64,000 bases of DNA, taken from Alviniconcha marisindica. Taxonomy: Eukaryota; Mollusca; Gastropoda; Provannidae. How positions within the stretch are numbered: position 1 is the stretch's first letter; each line of letters starts with the position of its first letter. The stretch lies in contig JABMCL010001036.1 in NCBI GenBank assembly GCA_018857735.1, forward strand, positions 37,501 to 101,500, in the 5' to 3' direction. The translations under genes were made by a program, and so were the position numbers. The notes below the pieces were generated by a model that worked only from the letters and a program-made list of their open reading frames with translations, was not told the DNA's origin and made no database searches. Shown piece by piece: positions 21,410-32,200 of the stretch.

Positions 21410-21733
21410 TAAGTAAGTAAACATGGTGCTTAACGTCCACAGAAACTGTAAGGTTTATTAGGGACAGGGAGAAGGGGGTATGGAGGTGGGGGAAGAGGGA
21501 GAGAGATATATATCCCTATTGCTACACTGTCACCACCAGAATGATTCCTGCATTAAGGTGGGCAGCAATGAGAGCCATTTTAATGTTTCAGTAGGAAGTG
21601 ATGGACAAAGTCACAAGACAGTGTCCACAAAACACAACCTTTTTTAAGAGAAAGGAGAGCCGAAGCGGTACTGAACTGAGGTCCTTCCGCTTACCAGCCT
21701 AACACCTTACTGCTAGGCCAAACTGGCTCACGA
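21410..21733 (-). mobile_element. tRNA-derived SINE, family 2
   Basis: This minus-strand copy is very close to the one at 13016. The head is at the high-coordinate end ('taggccaaactggctcacg' in plus orientation) and the tail is 'aagtaagtaaacatggtgct'. It lies just upstream of copy B coding exon 1, in the intron after the non-coding exon. Confidence 0.83.
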
Positions 21734-22720
21734 AATACATACAAATTACAATTGTAAAAATATTATGGAGTAAATGTAAGCAAATCTTGCTATTATTTTG
21801 TATTAATGCATTAATGTTTGAAAGTTCAAGTAAAATAGTGGTTGGTCTCTGTGAACAGTTCACATTCAGTTCACTAGTTTAATGTGCATTCATTTATCAG
21901 TTGATTTTTTATTTCATTGTGCATTCCCAGGGGTTGCAAATATGCAGGAATTTTTGTTTGTTTTTGTTTTAATTTTCTTCTGCTAAAATAAACCTCATGC
22001 AAGTCTCATGCAAAGTCTACACATACCCTAAGGCTATGCATTTACTATATATATACATATATACAAAAAAGTCCAGATCTGTATGATCAAATTCAATTTA
22101 ATAAAGACTTTAAGCAGTCTCCATTTCTCTCGCTCAGTTTCTGTCTCTGATGTCAGAGTGTGAAATTGATTGTTAATGTTAGAATATATAAACTTTGACA
22201 GCTGCCAGGTCAGGGTTGGTGACATTGAATGAGGTCAGCAGTAGTTCACTGCATACACCAGTTTCTGGCTGCGTTACTGCTATACTAGTTTCCCTCTGTT
22301 TATTTGCATGCAGGACCAACCCCATTTCGCAGCTCAGCATAGTCACAAGAGACAACACAGAAAACTCTGACATGTACCAAGATTGCGAATACCAAAAGTA
22401 GTGATGCTATTCGTCAGGCTCGTATAAAATTCTGCAGCAGGTGCAAGAAGCAGAATTTTAACTAAATTAAGTGCAAGAATGTTCTTAAAAACTCACTGTC
22501 TGCGTGTTTAGTATCATGTTTGGTTACACTTACAGAATGCTCTTTTTTTCTTCTTCTTTTTTCTCCAAGTAATCAAGACACTGCATTTGCTACATGCAAA
22601 TTTTGAAAAAGCGTTTGCGACCCCTGGCTCTGAAGGCTCATCAGTGCATTTCCTGCATTCCATGTGCACAGCATGCACTAAGATTAAGAATAAAATCCCT
22701 ACAGGTGCATGTTTTGAAAA

Positions 22721-22745
22721 AGACCCCCCCCCCCCCCCCCCCCCT
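22721..22745. repeat. Poly-C tract
   Basis: About 24 consecutive C bases in the 5' intron of copy B. The surrounding 21740-23690 is AT-rich and shows no other recognised feature. Confidence 0.9.
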
Positions 22746-23694
22746 GCCTTTTCAATAAGAAAAACCCTAATGGCTGGTGGTATAAATTAAAACAAGTAAA
22801 CTACTCATAGTGTACTGATGTCAGATAACAGGTAATACTAATTTAACTAATAATAACATGATAAATATTCAAGGAGACTGTTGGAAATTCCTGAGCCATT
22901 TTAAACGCCATTTTCAGACAGAAATCATCAGAGTCACTCAAACGGGGTCATATCTAGTATCTACTAGTGAATGACGACAACATTTCGTCACTTGCAACAA
23001 AAGTCAGTTTCATTATGTACACTATGTACAGGCTGTAAAGTGGTGATTGATCCGTACACAAACGATTGTTTTGGCTTTTGCCGACATGATCAGCACTCCC
23101 GAAGCATGCAGTTTATCGGAAACTTGATCTAGCTCAAATGTCAAAGGAGCATACGCACAATGAAACTTTGAAAGACACAAATACGATAAAACTAACTTTC
23201 TGTTGCAAATTTTAGGTTTATTCCCTGAATACGATTATGACCGTTTGGAAGATTCTAATATTTCATTATTTGTGACCCAAAATAACGGTTAAAAATATCC
23301 CATGAAAATATGACCGCCTGCTTGGATATAATATCCAGATAACGCATATATATATGTACAGATCTAAATGTAGTGTATACTGATTACTATTAATTACCAA
23401 AACTGGCAAAAGCATGACTGATCGTGACTAGTCCCAATCAGACAGTGGGGCAATGGAAATAAATATTAATAATAGTTATTGAAAACAAATCGAGTGCGCG
23501 ACTGTTGAGACATTTTATGTTGTAACAGCATCAAACATAAAATACAAACCAAACAGATACAACGATCATCAGTTTGCTTCCATTACCTTTTTAGCTTGAA
23601 TACAGAGCCTGCAATCAAGACATAAAACGCTTCTTTTTTGTAGAGAAAATCTGCACTTGGCGCGTGATTTCTTGGACGAAGGGAAATCACTCAC

Positions 23695-23856
23695 AGCGAT
23701 TAAATCATTAAAAAGAGAACTTAATACTCATCAAACTGTATTTAAAATAATAACTAAACAGGGCACAGAAAAATTATATCACATTAAATAAGTAGTTTTT
23801 TGTTTGTTTTGTTTTGAACTTTGGCGAAAGTATGTAGAGAACAGATGGACACACGA
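23695..23856 (-). other. Candidate 5' non-coding exon of copy B
   Basis: The ATG-bearing exon starts at a splice acceptor, so an upstream exon must exist. A GTGAGT donor at 23689-23694 followed by 'gatttccc' is matched in copy A by GTGGGT plus 'gatttcccc' (63300 downward). The upstream edge is placed at the NRF1-like site. This is inference from paralog comparison only. Confidence 0.4.
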
Positions 23857-23895
23857 TACGCATGCGCAGCATGCACTTGTTGCTTCCGTAAACAA
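23857..23895 (-). promoter_or_regulatory. Copy B promoter core: NRF1-like palindrome and conserved TTCCGTAAACAA block
   Basis: The palindromic 'acgcatgcgca' (23858-23868) fits the NRF1 consensus TGCGCATGCGCA. It is followed by 'gcacttgttgcttccgtaaa', which matches copy A at 63476-63495 with one mismatch and contains an ETS-like TTCCG. NRF1 and ETS sites are common in TATA-less housekeeping promoters. No TATA box was seen. Confidence 0.55.
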
Positions 23896-24759
23896 TCTTA
23901 GCCATTCTGGTTCCCGGTAGCTCATAGGATATGAAAATCGTTTTGTGACTTGACAAAGGGATTTCCCCGAAAATTTGCATTTGTGTCAAAATAAATAAAC
24001 GTTCATTTCAACCTATTTTGTGTTTGGATCTCTGTCTACCCATCAGAATGTTGTGAGCCAGTTTGGCAGGCACTCCACTGGACGAATCAGTCTTGGCAAG
24101 ATTTGCCGCCGATTCACAAAACTAATACATGTCCGCCTAACAGGCTGTTCTTAGCTCTGTTGATATTGCCGCCTGTCCTATTTTAGTGTCCTAAGATATT
24201 TATTTTATTTCACATACCACCCCGTGTTACCGCAGTAGCCTGCTTCCTGACAGTAGCTTTGCTGAGAAAACTTCCTGACACCAGCAGACAGAAGTCGAAG
24301 AAGAAAATACGTCCGACCACCTTTAAGGACTGCAGTTCGGACAACACCATCGCCAGACAAGAAATTCGAAACTCTTGTGGCTTGAAGATTCCACTGAGAC
24401 AGCAAGACTGAGCAGTATTAGAACTCATTCTTTGTAAGAACCGTGGCTGACTGGAACAAGCTAGACTGAAGACACTGTAGTCACAGCAGACTCTGTCAGT
24501 CACTGCATTTTCATCAGCTGAGTGGGCAGAGCACTACAAGGGGCTGCCCCCCACACATAGGCAGTCAGAGCAGAAATGCGTTTTGGCCAGTTTTTAAATA
24601 TTTCAAATAGGGACTGTAAAATGGAACCACACAGACTATTCTTTTTACGTAATTTTTTTATATTTGCATTGCCGCGCTCTCCCAGCTCCATTGCAAAAAT
24701 GGCCCGGCCGCAAAAATGGTCCCTGCAATGTATAGATCCAGATCCAGAGACGTCAAAGA

Positions 24760-25090
24760 TCATTCTGCCAAATTCTGTGGCAGCTGGTTAAGTTACAGCT
24801 AAAGCTAAATACGCATTATATGCTTCCTACACGTTACATTATGTAGCTTCGAATAAAACGGCACAGCCTGTACTGGTGCACGGTTGCATGGTCAGTGTAC
24901 ACTGACAGAACGTGCTCGGAGACGGCAGCAGTAGCTATGAAATATTAACTCAATGGCAGTGCTGTAACGGTCACTACGGTGGACTTATCTCAAAATGCGC
25001 TGTGTAAAGCTACCGTCACCCATTCAGTTAGAGTCACGTAGGCGTAGTCTAGGCGCAGTGGGCCTCATCGGTAGCAGAGAATAGCGCAAC
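24760..25090 (+). mobile_element. SINE family 1, degenerate 3' fragment
   Basis: 'cattctgccaaattctgtgg', 'ttacagctaaagctaaatac' and 'gagacggcagcagtagc' correspond in order to the SINE family 1 body, but with many changes and no tRNA-like head. It ends near 'gtagcagagaatagcgcaac'. Confidence 0.55.
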
Positions 25091-25339
25091 AGTAGTTGCC
25101 ATTGTGAAGCGCCCGGCTTAGGGCTCATCTCAAGACTCATGAGGCTCGGCTAACACACACACACACACACACACCAACTGACTGACCAACGTGGACTCTT
25201 GAGGCATAATAGTAAGTACATGTGTATTTGAACTCGTCTAGTTGAACAACGGTGAACTAACCTATAGACAAACCCAAACTACATGTTATGTACATTTTAT
25301 CACCTAACCATTTTGTTTTTGTTTGTTTGTTGTTGTTGT

Positions 25340-25720
25340 CTTTGTTTCTTTGTTTTACAGCTGTGACTAACATGCCAGGGGAACACAGTGGTAAACCCAA
25401 ATTCCCATGCAGAGAAGATGGCATCGTCTTCTATGATTATAAGCCTGGTCATCTGTGGTGCCAATCAGCGTGCAAAGGTTCGACACATGAGCATTGTTAA
25501 CGCTGGGGCAGTGTCAGTCAAAGCTATGCACGCCTGACTTGTCGGCTACAAGGCGTCTGCAAATTCGACTTTCAGTTGACAGTCCAAACTACAAATGGCT
25601 GCTCAGGAAGGTTTTATGCACCAAGAGACGTTAATTGTAGCCAAAGGCAAGGACTAGTGTTTGTTTCAATCAGTTCTCCACTGAAAACATAAATTTTATA
25701 TTACCAGCAGCATAGTGGAA
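25340..25720 (+). pseudogene. Unidentified cysteine-rich ORF block interrupted by TAA
   Basis: After a 'ttgttttacag' acceptor-like site at 25350-25360 the frame reads TNMPGEHSGKPKFPCREDG and YDYKPGHLWCQSACKG, ending at HEHC. It meets TAA at 25498-25500 and then continues in the same frame with RWGSVSQSYARLTCRLQG, CKFDFQLTVQTTNGC and YAPRDVNCSQRQG before another stop. The regular cysteines and good composition on both sides of the stop suggest a decayed coding exon. The family is not recognised, and it lies between the two CHAF1B copies. Confidence 0.3.
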
Positions 25721-26470
25721 TGTCAACAAACTCTTGTCAGTTATGAAGTCCTTCGGGGGCATGCCGTATGCGGGGCTGGCAGTCTAGCAGTTTTGTTCAA
25801 GGCAAATGGCAGTTGCCTTGTCAGCACCATCTCAGTGGCTTGTTGGAGACAAGATGGTGGCTACCAAGTTGCAGGCGAGAGCATATGTTCGCCATGACAA
25901 CTTTTACAAAACGTTCTTCAGCAAGAAAAACATCTCACTACATAGTGTATCCAGACTATGAGGAATCCACGTTCAGAATTGCATGACTGCAGTGGGGTGT
26001 TTGCCTACATTTGCAATGCATACAGCCACAAACCTGCTTTACTAAAAAAACTGAATAAAACTCAACACAAACAGCCCCCCCCCCCCCCCAATCTTATTTT
26101 TAACCTCTTGCATGTATTCTCATGTCCAAAGTATTACAAATTTTAAACTTGGTGCACTGTGTGCTCAGTTTGTTTTCAACACGTTTTGTTCTCCAAATAA
26201 GAGGCACTACACTGTTCAGTTCATTCCTTAACCCCTTCATTGTAAAATTTTCAGGTTGAAAGACGCACAGGTGTACCAGCAAACAGTATATTTTCTGGTC
26301 CTATAACACATCTACTTTCAATGTTATGCGTTTTGATGAAACCCTTTCCCATGGCAGTGCGAAGAAGAGAGAAAAAAAGGGTTTCAAATTTCACACTATT
26401 ATTGGTTGTTTTCAAGTGATATCATGGCAGTGAAGGGGTTAAAATAGCTTATGGACACATTCTTGAACTG

Positions 26471-26471
<1 letters not shown>

Positions 26472-26521
<50 letters not shown>
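26472..26521. repeat. (CA)n microsatellite
   Basis: A run of about 48 bases of alternating CA in the intergenic region. A shorter CA tract lies at 25152-25173 and another at 27716-27732. Confidence 0.95.
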
Positions 26522-26523
<2 letters not shown>

Positions 26524-26689
26524 CCATTGGCACAACAGGCATACTTCATTCATCTGGTTTATTGATAAAATCAGTATGTACAATAAAACCAATCCGGACA
26601 CTACAGACATGCCTCTTTTATCTGGTAATCAGCATGAACCAATGTTTTTTTTAATGAGCATTAAAGAACCAGGAAACATACTCACCAAA

Positions 26690-27490
26690 AGTAGACAGGA
26701 CACAGACATGGATACAAAACACTGACATTTCAACAGAAAATGTCTTTGTCGAAGAAATGTTTCAACAAACAAAAATGAAAACCAAAAATCAGAAGACTGA
26801 GAAATGAAGTGAAGAAAACAGATGAAATAAAAATTCAAAGGCACAGAAACAAAAACTGAAAGAAAGGGACAAAATGAAGATAAAGAAAAAAAACTATAAA
26901 AATCTTTTCTAAAAAAATAAAGGATAATAAAATAATGAAGGAACTAAGAGCACAAACGATTCACAAGGTATAAATTGCAGTCACAGACACAGCTAAAAAC
27001 AAAATCACTGACGTTTGAACAGAAAATGTCTTTGTCAAAGAAACAAATGACCAAACAAACAAACTAAAAACAATGGCAACAAAAAACAGAAGAGACAGAG
27101 AAAGGAAGGGAAGAAAGCAGATGAAGTAAAGGATTCAAAGACCTGGAAACCAAAACAGAAAGAAAAGGACAGCATAAAAAGACACACACAAATATTTAAA
27201 AAATAAAAGACTAAAAATTATAATAATTAAGAGACAGTAGAACTAAGAGCACAAATGATTCAAAAGGCATAAAAATTGCTATGTACATGATTTATAAAGG
27301 CTATGTTTACCGACATACATAAATATGAATTGAATAAGAACTTGCTGACAAAACACTTTAGATCTGACCATTCCTGCTTATTGCATAGACTGGCAGTTAT
27401 GTATGTATGAACTGGATAAGAACTTGCTGAAAAAGCACTTTAGATCTGACCTTTACTATTATCATTACTCATTGCATAGACTGGCAGGCC
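26690..27490. repeat. Duplicated A-rich intergenic blocks
   Basis: A segment with 'aacagaaaatgtctttgtc' followed by AAC/AAG-rich sequence appears at about 26725-26960 and again at 27015-27260. A shorter pair with 'aagaacttgctga' and 'actttagatctgacc' sits at about 27328-27395 and 27415-27490. Nothing coding was recognised between 26300 and 28890. Confidence 0.6.
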
Positions 27491-28893
27491 TAAACATAAT
27501 TTATCTAAATACTGTGTAGTATAATTATTTGTACGCTAGATCAAAATAAGGACACCTAGACTCAATCCTTTTAGAGATTACAGATTTTTATCATGCTTAT
27601 TGGCCTATTTGTAGGCAACAATTGAGCAATCGGATAACCAAATGAAATCATAACACCCCCCTCCTCCCCACCCTGTCAAAAATCACCTTTTCATCAATTG
27701 TGACCTTGATCATTAACACACACACACACACAAAATTCTTTTGCAACCCCCCATGTCCGTTGCTGCAATATCCAATGGCTTTTTTTGATGTAAAGGATCC
27801 AGAGTAAGAACACGAGTATGAATGAGTAAAACTCCCACACAGATCTTTCTCTTCACTGATTGCTTCCATCAGACGCCCATTCCAAATGCCTTCAAGACTG
27901 CCGTCACCTTCTTCAGCCTTGTGCACCTTCTCTTTCTCAGGTGCACAACTTCTGGCCCTGCGGAACTCTTGGGCTGACCTACAGAGGGCAGCGCCAGAAC
28001 AAGTGTCCTGTCGCCACTGGGTCAAAAGGGGTTACCATCTTGAAACATTTGAGAGACCTTACTGAACAGTTTGGCAGGGGAAAAAGAAAAAGAAAAAAGA
28101 AGCTAATGTTAAAGGGTTGTCATTAAGGCCATGTGCAGGTGTAAAAATGTGAAATCTGGATGACTTGTTGTAGACTTTTTTGCAGTCTTGAACTCTCTGA
28201 TCTATCTACTTTCAATACGTGTAGTGAATTTTTCACAAAAATGTCATCTTGATGCATTAAAATGAATTGTGAGTAACCAACCCATGCGTGATTGTGGTTC
28301 TTTGTTTCAATCCGTGCTCAAAAATGTTGATTTTCCATCCCTAGCCACTGGTCAGTTATCTCCCTTCAATACTGGTAGCTGTGAAGAGTGCCAACATGTG
28401 TGATTTCTTCAGGGGTGCAACAGCTAGTAGCTAAACAAAGCTTCAACTTGACTGATTCACTTCCAACTAGTTCAACACCAATATGACCTTGGAATAAGGT
28501 CAAGGTCAGGGACGCCAGGCTAAACTAACAAAAGCTCTACAAGGGCAATCTTCAGGTAAAGTTGGACATTGATGCACATTTGCTGTGTCCATAAAAAAAA
28601 TCCCCAACATCAACTTTTGGAACACCTGTCCCTAACATTCCTCATTATGAATTCCCATGTATGTTCTACTGTCACAGTCTTTGCCAACAGCTTCACATAA
28701 CTTGTCAACTTTTTCCAACTGCTGTCGACAATCCCCCCCACCCCCCAAAAAAAAGAACAAACAAACATGGCACTTGCAGTCAGTGTATGTTTACAACCAA
28801 ATCAATATCATGAAAGACATTCTGAACGGACATAATATATATGTATACACACTGCAGCCACTAGTGGTTTTTCAGCATGGTGAGAGCTCTGAA

Positions 28894-29232
28894 CTATCTC
28901 TTGGAATGCTTGGCCCCGTCCAGCCCTGGCTGATGCTCCGGCTGAGCGACTCCTCTCTTTGGTGCAGTTGCTGGGCTCTTCTCTGGGCTGTCCGAGTGCT
29001 GGAAAATGCTGACGTTTTTAATTTCCAAGGCCAGGCACATTTCCGAGGTGAACGGCCTCGCCGGAGGGAGGGAGCTCGGGAGCAGTCTGGTGGATGAAGT
29101 GCTTGCGGCCATGCCTGAGGGATGCTGCTTGTGGTGGGTTTTGGGGTCCATGTCCACATCCATCTTTTCCTCGGTGGGAATGGCGGTGGTCCTCAGACTC
29201 GAGGGTGTGGGGATGAAACCGACTCCAAAGGT
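28894..29232 (-). CDS. CHAF1B: CHAF1B copy A, terminal coding exon 11
   Basis: It encodes 112 residues from [20 protein letters not shown] through [18 protein letters not shown] to [10 protein letters not shown], then TAG. The next bases would read FRALTMLKNH followed by a second TAG, which parallels the end of copy B. The acceptor is CCACAG. I did not identify a minus-strand AATAAA shortly downstream. Confidence 0.9.
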   Translation of the reverse strand, partial: TFGVGFIPTPSSLRTTAIPTEEKMDVDMDPKTHHKQHPSGMAASTSSTRLLPSSLPPARPFTSEMCLALEIKNVSIFQHSDSPEKSPATAPKRGVAQPEHQPGLDGAKHSKR

Positions 29233-32200
29233 CTGTGGAAAAATACAAACCCACAAAGTTGATTCTGACCCCTCCCTTTTTCACTCCGGATCATTATGGA
29301 AGAGTGAAAGTACTCCATTCTGTAATGCAAAAGCAACAACATCTAATGGGCGACTTGCATGCCTTACACGGTAAGTGTGGCAGTGATGACCATGGGGCTT
29401 TCAATTTTGGTTGGAGACATACACTTCAGTGGACAAACATGGGCTACATTGCCACAGTTACTAACAACTTTTATCTGCCGCTGTCTGTGGCTGCAAGGAA
29501 AAGCGCCTTCAATGACAATGGCACAGCATCCGCTGCTTGCTGCAAACCTATCGGTAAAAGCGTTCAGTATGTAGAGCGACACAAACGTCCACCACACCAC
29601 GCATGGCCTAAGTTAAGTAACTTGTACATCGATATTGCAGCAATACAGCCACATATGGATGTGAATATCCCTTGTGGAAACCATACTTGGAAAACAATAC
29701 AATTCTCTCTTGCTGTTTTTGTTTTTCCCCACTACTGTTTCCTCTTTGGTTTTTGACAGCCGAAATGGGATCAATCAGAGCCGCCACGTGACTTTCCTGT
29801 CAAGAAAGGGTGCGATAGTATTTGCAGACTGAACAATATAGATGGCTAAGCTTCAACACCCGGTCAATGGTGAAGGCCATGTGCGGGAAAAACAAAATTC
29901 TCATCATCAAAACTACAAGCCCGATTTAAAGTACGTGACTTGGATACCGTTTTCTCCAATACTGCAGAGAAATGATGACGTCTACAGTTCCAGAGAGTGC
30001 AGGGCCCAAACCAGTTTCAAGGGAAGAGGAATCACTTTTTCACCAGGATTAAACCTCCCCGTGTCTCCATTACCTAACAAGAGTCCACCGTGAACAACTC
30101 AACTTCTGCAGCCTTGGTCATGTTATTCTTATTTCAGTACTAACAACAGCAACAATTTACAGTAAATCAACACTTTTCTAACCTACTGAATCCCACTGTA
30201 ATTAAAACTGTTCAACTAGGCTCAGACAAACATCCACAAAAATAAAAGCAAAATATACAAACAAGCTAGGGGCAGGGAATGATACTGCCTGAACAGTGGG
30301 CAAAAGTTACAAAAATACTGACACAAAACGACTGGATCACACAAATGCACGCACAGACACATCAACCACCAACAATGAGCACATCTACACCCTATCAGCC
30401 TGCAGCTTCCAGTTCACCCTTGATGGGGGAGGGGGTCAGACATTCAAAGTAGGCAGAAGTCTGAGAAGTAACCAGTTAGAGGTTCAAAGTAGGCAGAAGA
30501 CTCTAGAGATTCAAAGTAGGCAGAAGACTTGAGAGATTCAAAGTAGGCAGAAGACTGAGAAGTGGTTAGACGTTTGAAGTAGGCAGGAGACTGAGAAGTC
30601 ACCGGTTAGAGATTCAAAGTAAGCAGAAGACAGAGAAGTAGCTGGCTAGAGATTCAAAGTAGGCAGAAGACTTGAGAGATTCAAAGTAGGCAGAAGACTG
30701 AGAAGTAAGTGGTTAGACATTCGAAGTAGGCAGGAGACTGAGAAGTCACCGGTTAGAGATTCAAAGTAAGCAGAAGACAGAGAAGTAGCTGGCTAGAGAT
30801 TCAAAGTAGGCAGAAGACTTGAGAGATTCAAAGTAGGCAGAAGACTGAGAAGTAAGAGGTTAGACATTCGAAGTAGGCAGGAGACTGAGAAGTCACCGGT
30901 TAGAGATTCAAAGCAGGCAGGAGACTGAGAAGTCACCGGTTAGAGATTCAAAGCAGGCAGGAGACTGAGAAGTCACCAGTTAGAGATTCAAAGCAGGCAG
31001 GAGACTGAGAAGTCACTGGTTAGATTCAAAGTAAGCAGAAGACAGAGAAGTAACAGGTTACAGATTCAAAATAGGCAGAAGACTGAGAAGTAGCTGGCTA
31101 GAGATTCAAAGTAGGCAGAAGACTGAGAAGTAGCTGGCTAGAGATTCAAAGTAGGCAGAAGACGTGAGAGATTCAAAGTAGGCAGAAGACTGAGAAGTAG
31201 CTGGCTAGAGATTCAAAGTAGGCAGAAGACGTGAGAGATTCAAAGTAGGCAGAAGACTGAGAAGTAGCTGGCCTAGAGATTCAAAGCAGGCAGAAGACGT
31301 GAGAGATTCAAAGTAGGCAGAAGACTGAGAAGTAGCTGGCTAGAGATTCAAAGCAGGCAGAAGACGTGAGAGATTCAAAGTAGGCAGAAGACTGAGAAGT
31401 AGCTGGCTAGAGATTCAAAAGCAGGCTGAGAAGTAACGTGAGAGATTCAAAGTAGGCAGAAGACTGAGAAGTAGCTGGCTAGAGATTCAAAGCAGGCAGA
31501 AGACGTGAGAGATTCAAAGTAGGCAGAAGACGTGAGAGATTCAAAGTAGGCAGAAGACTGAGAAGTAGCTGGCTAGAGATTCAAAGCAGGCAGAAGACGT
31601 GAGAGATTCAAAGTAGGCAGAAGACGTGAGAGATTCAAAGTAGGCAGAAGACTGAGAAGTAGCTGGCTAGAGATTCAAAGCAGGCAGAAGACGTGAGAGA
31701 TTCAAAGTAGGCAGAAGCCTGAGAAGTGACAGGACAGAGGTTCAAAGTACGCAGAAGACTGAGAAGTATCTGGTTGGAGATTCAAAGTAGGCACAAGGCT
31801 GAGAAGTAACCAGTTAGATTCAAAGCAGGCAGAAGTCTGAGAAGTAACTGGTTAGAGATTCAAAGTAGGCAGAAGACTTCAGACATTGAAAGTAGGCAGA
31901 AGAATGAAAAGTAACTGGTTAGATATTCAAAGTAGGCAAAGGACTGAGAAGTAACAGGACAGTCTTAGAGATTCAAAGTAGGCAGAAGGTTGATAAGTAA
32001 TGAGTTAGAGATTCAAAGTAGGCCAAAGACTGAGAAGTAATAGGTTAGAGATTCAAAGTAGGCAGAGAACTGAGAAGTAACAGGATCGTCTTAGAGATTC
32101 AAAGTAGGCAGAAGACTGAGAAGTAACCAGTTAGAGATTCATAGTAGGCAGAGGACTGACAAGCAATGAGAAAGGTTACAACTGAAGTCCTGAACCATGA

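Noticed and set aside
27648..28025. 125-codon minus-strand ORF with a Glu/Lys-rich segment
   Set aside because: It has no recognisable motif, ends in a CA-repeat translation, and lacks splice or promoter context.
29006..29374. 122-codon plus-strand ORF over copy A exon 11
   Set aside because: It is a shadow of the minus-strand terminal exon, which matches the CHAF1B gene structure.
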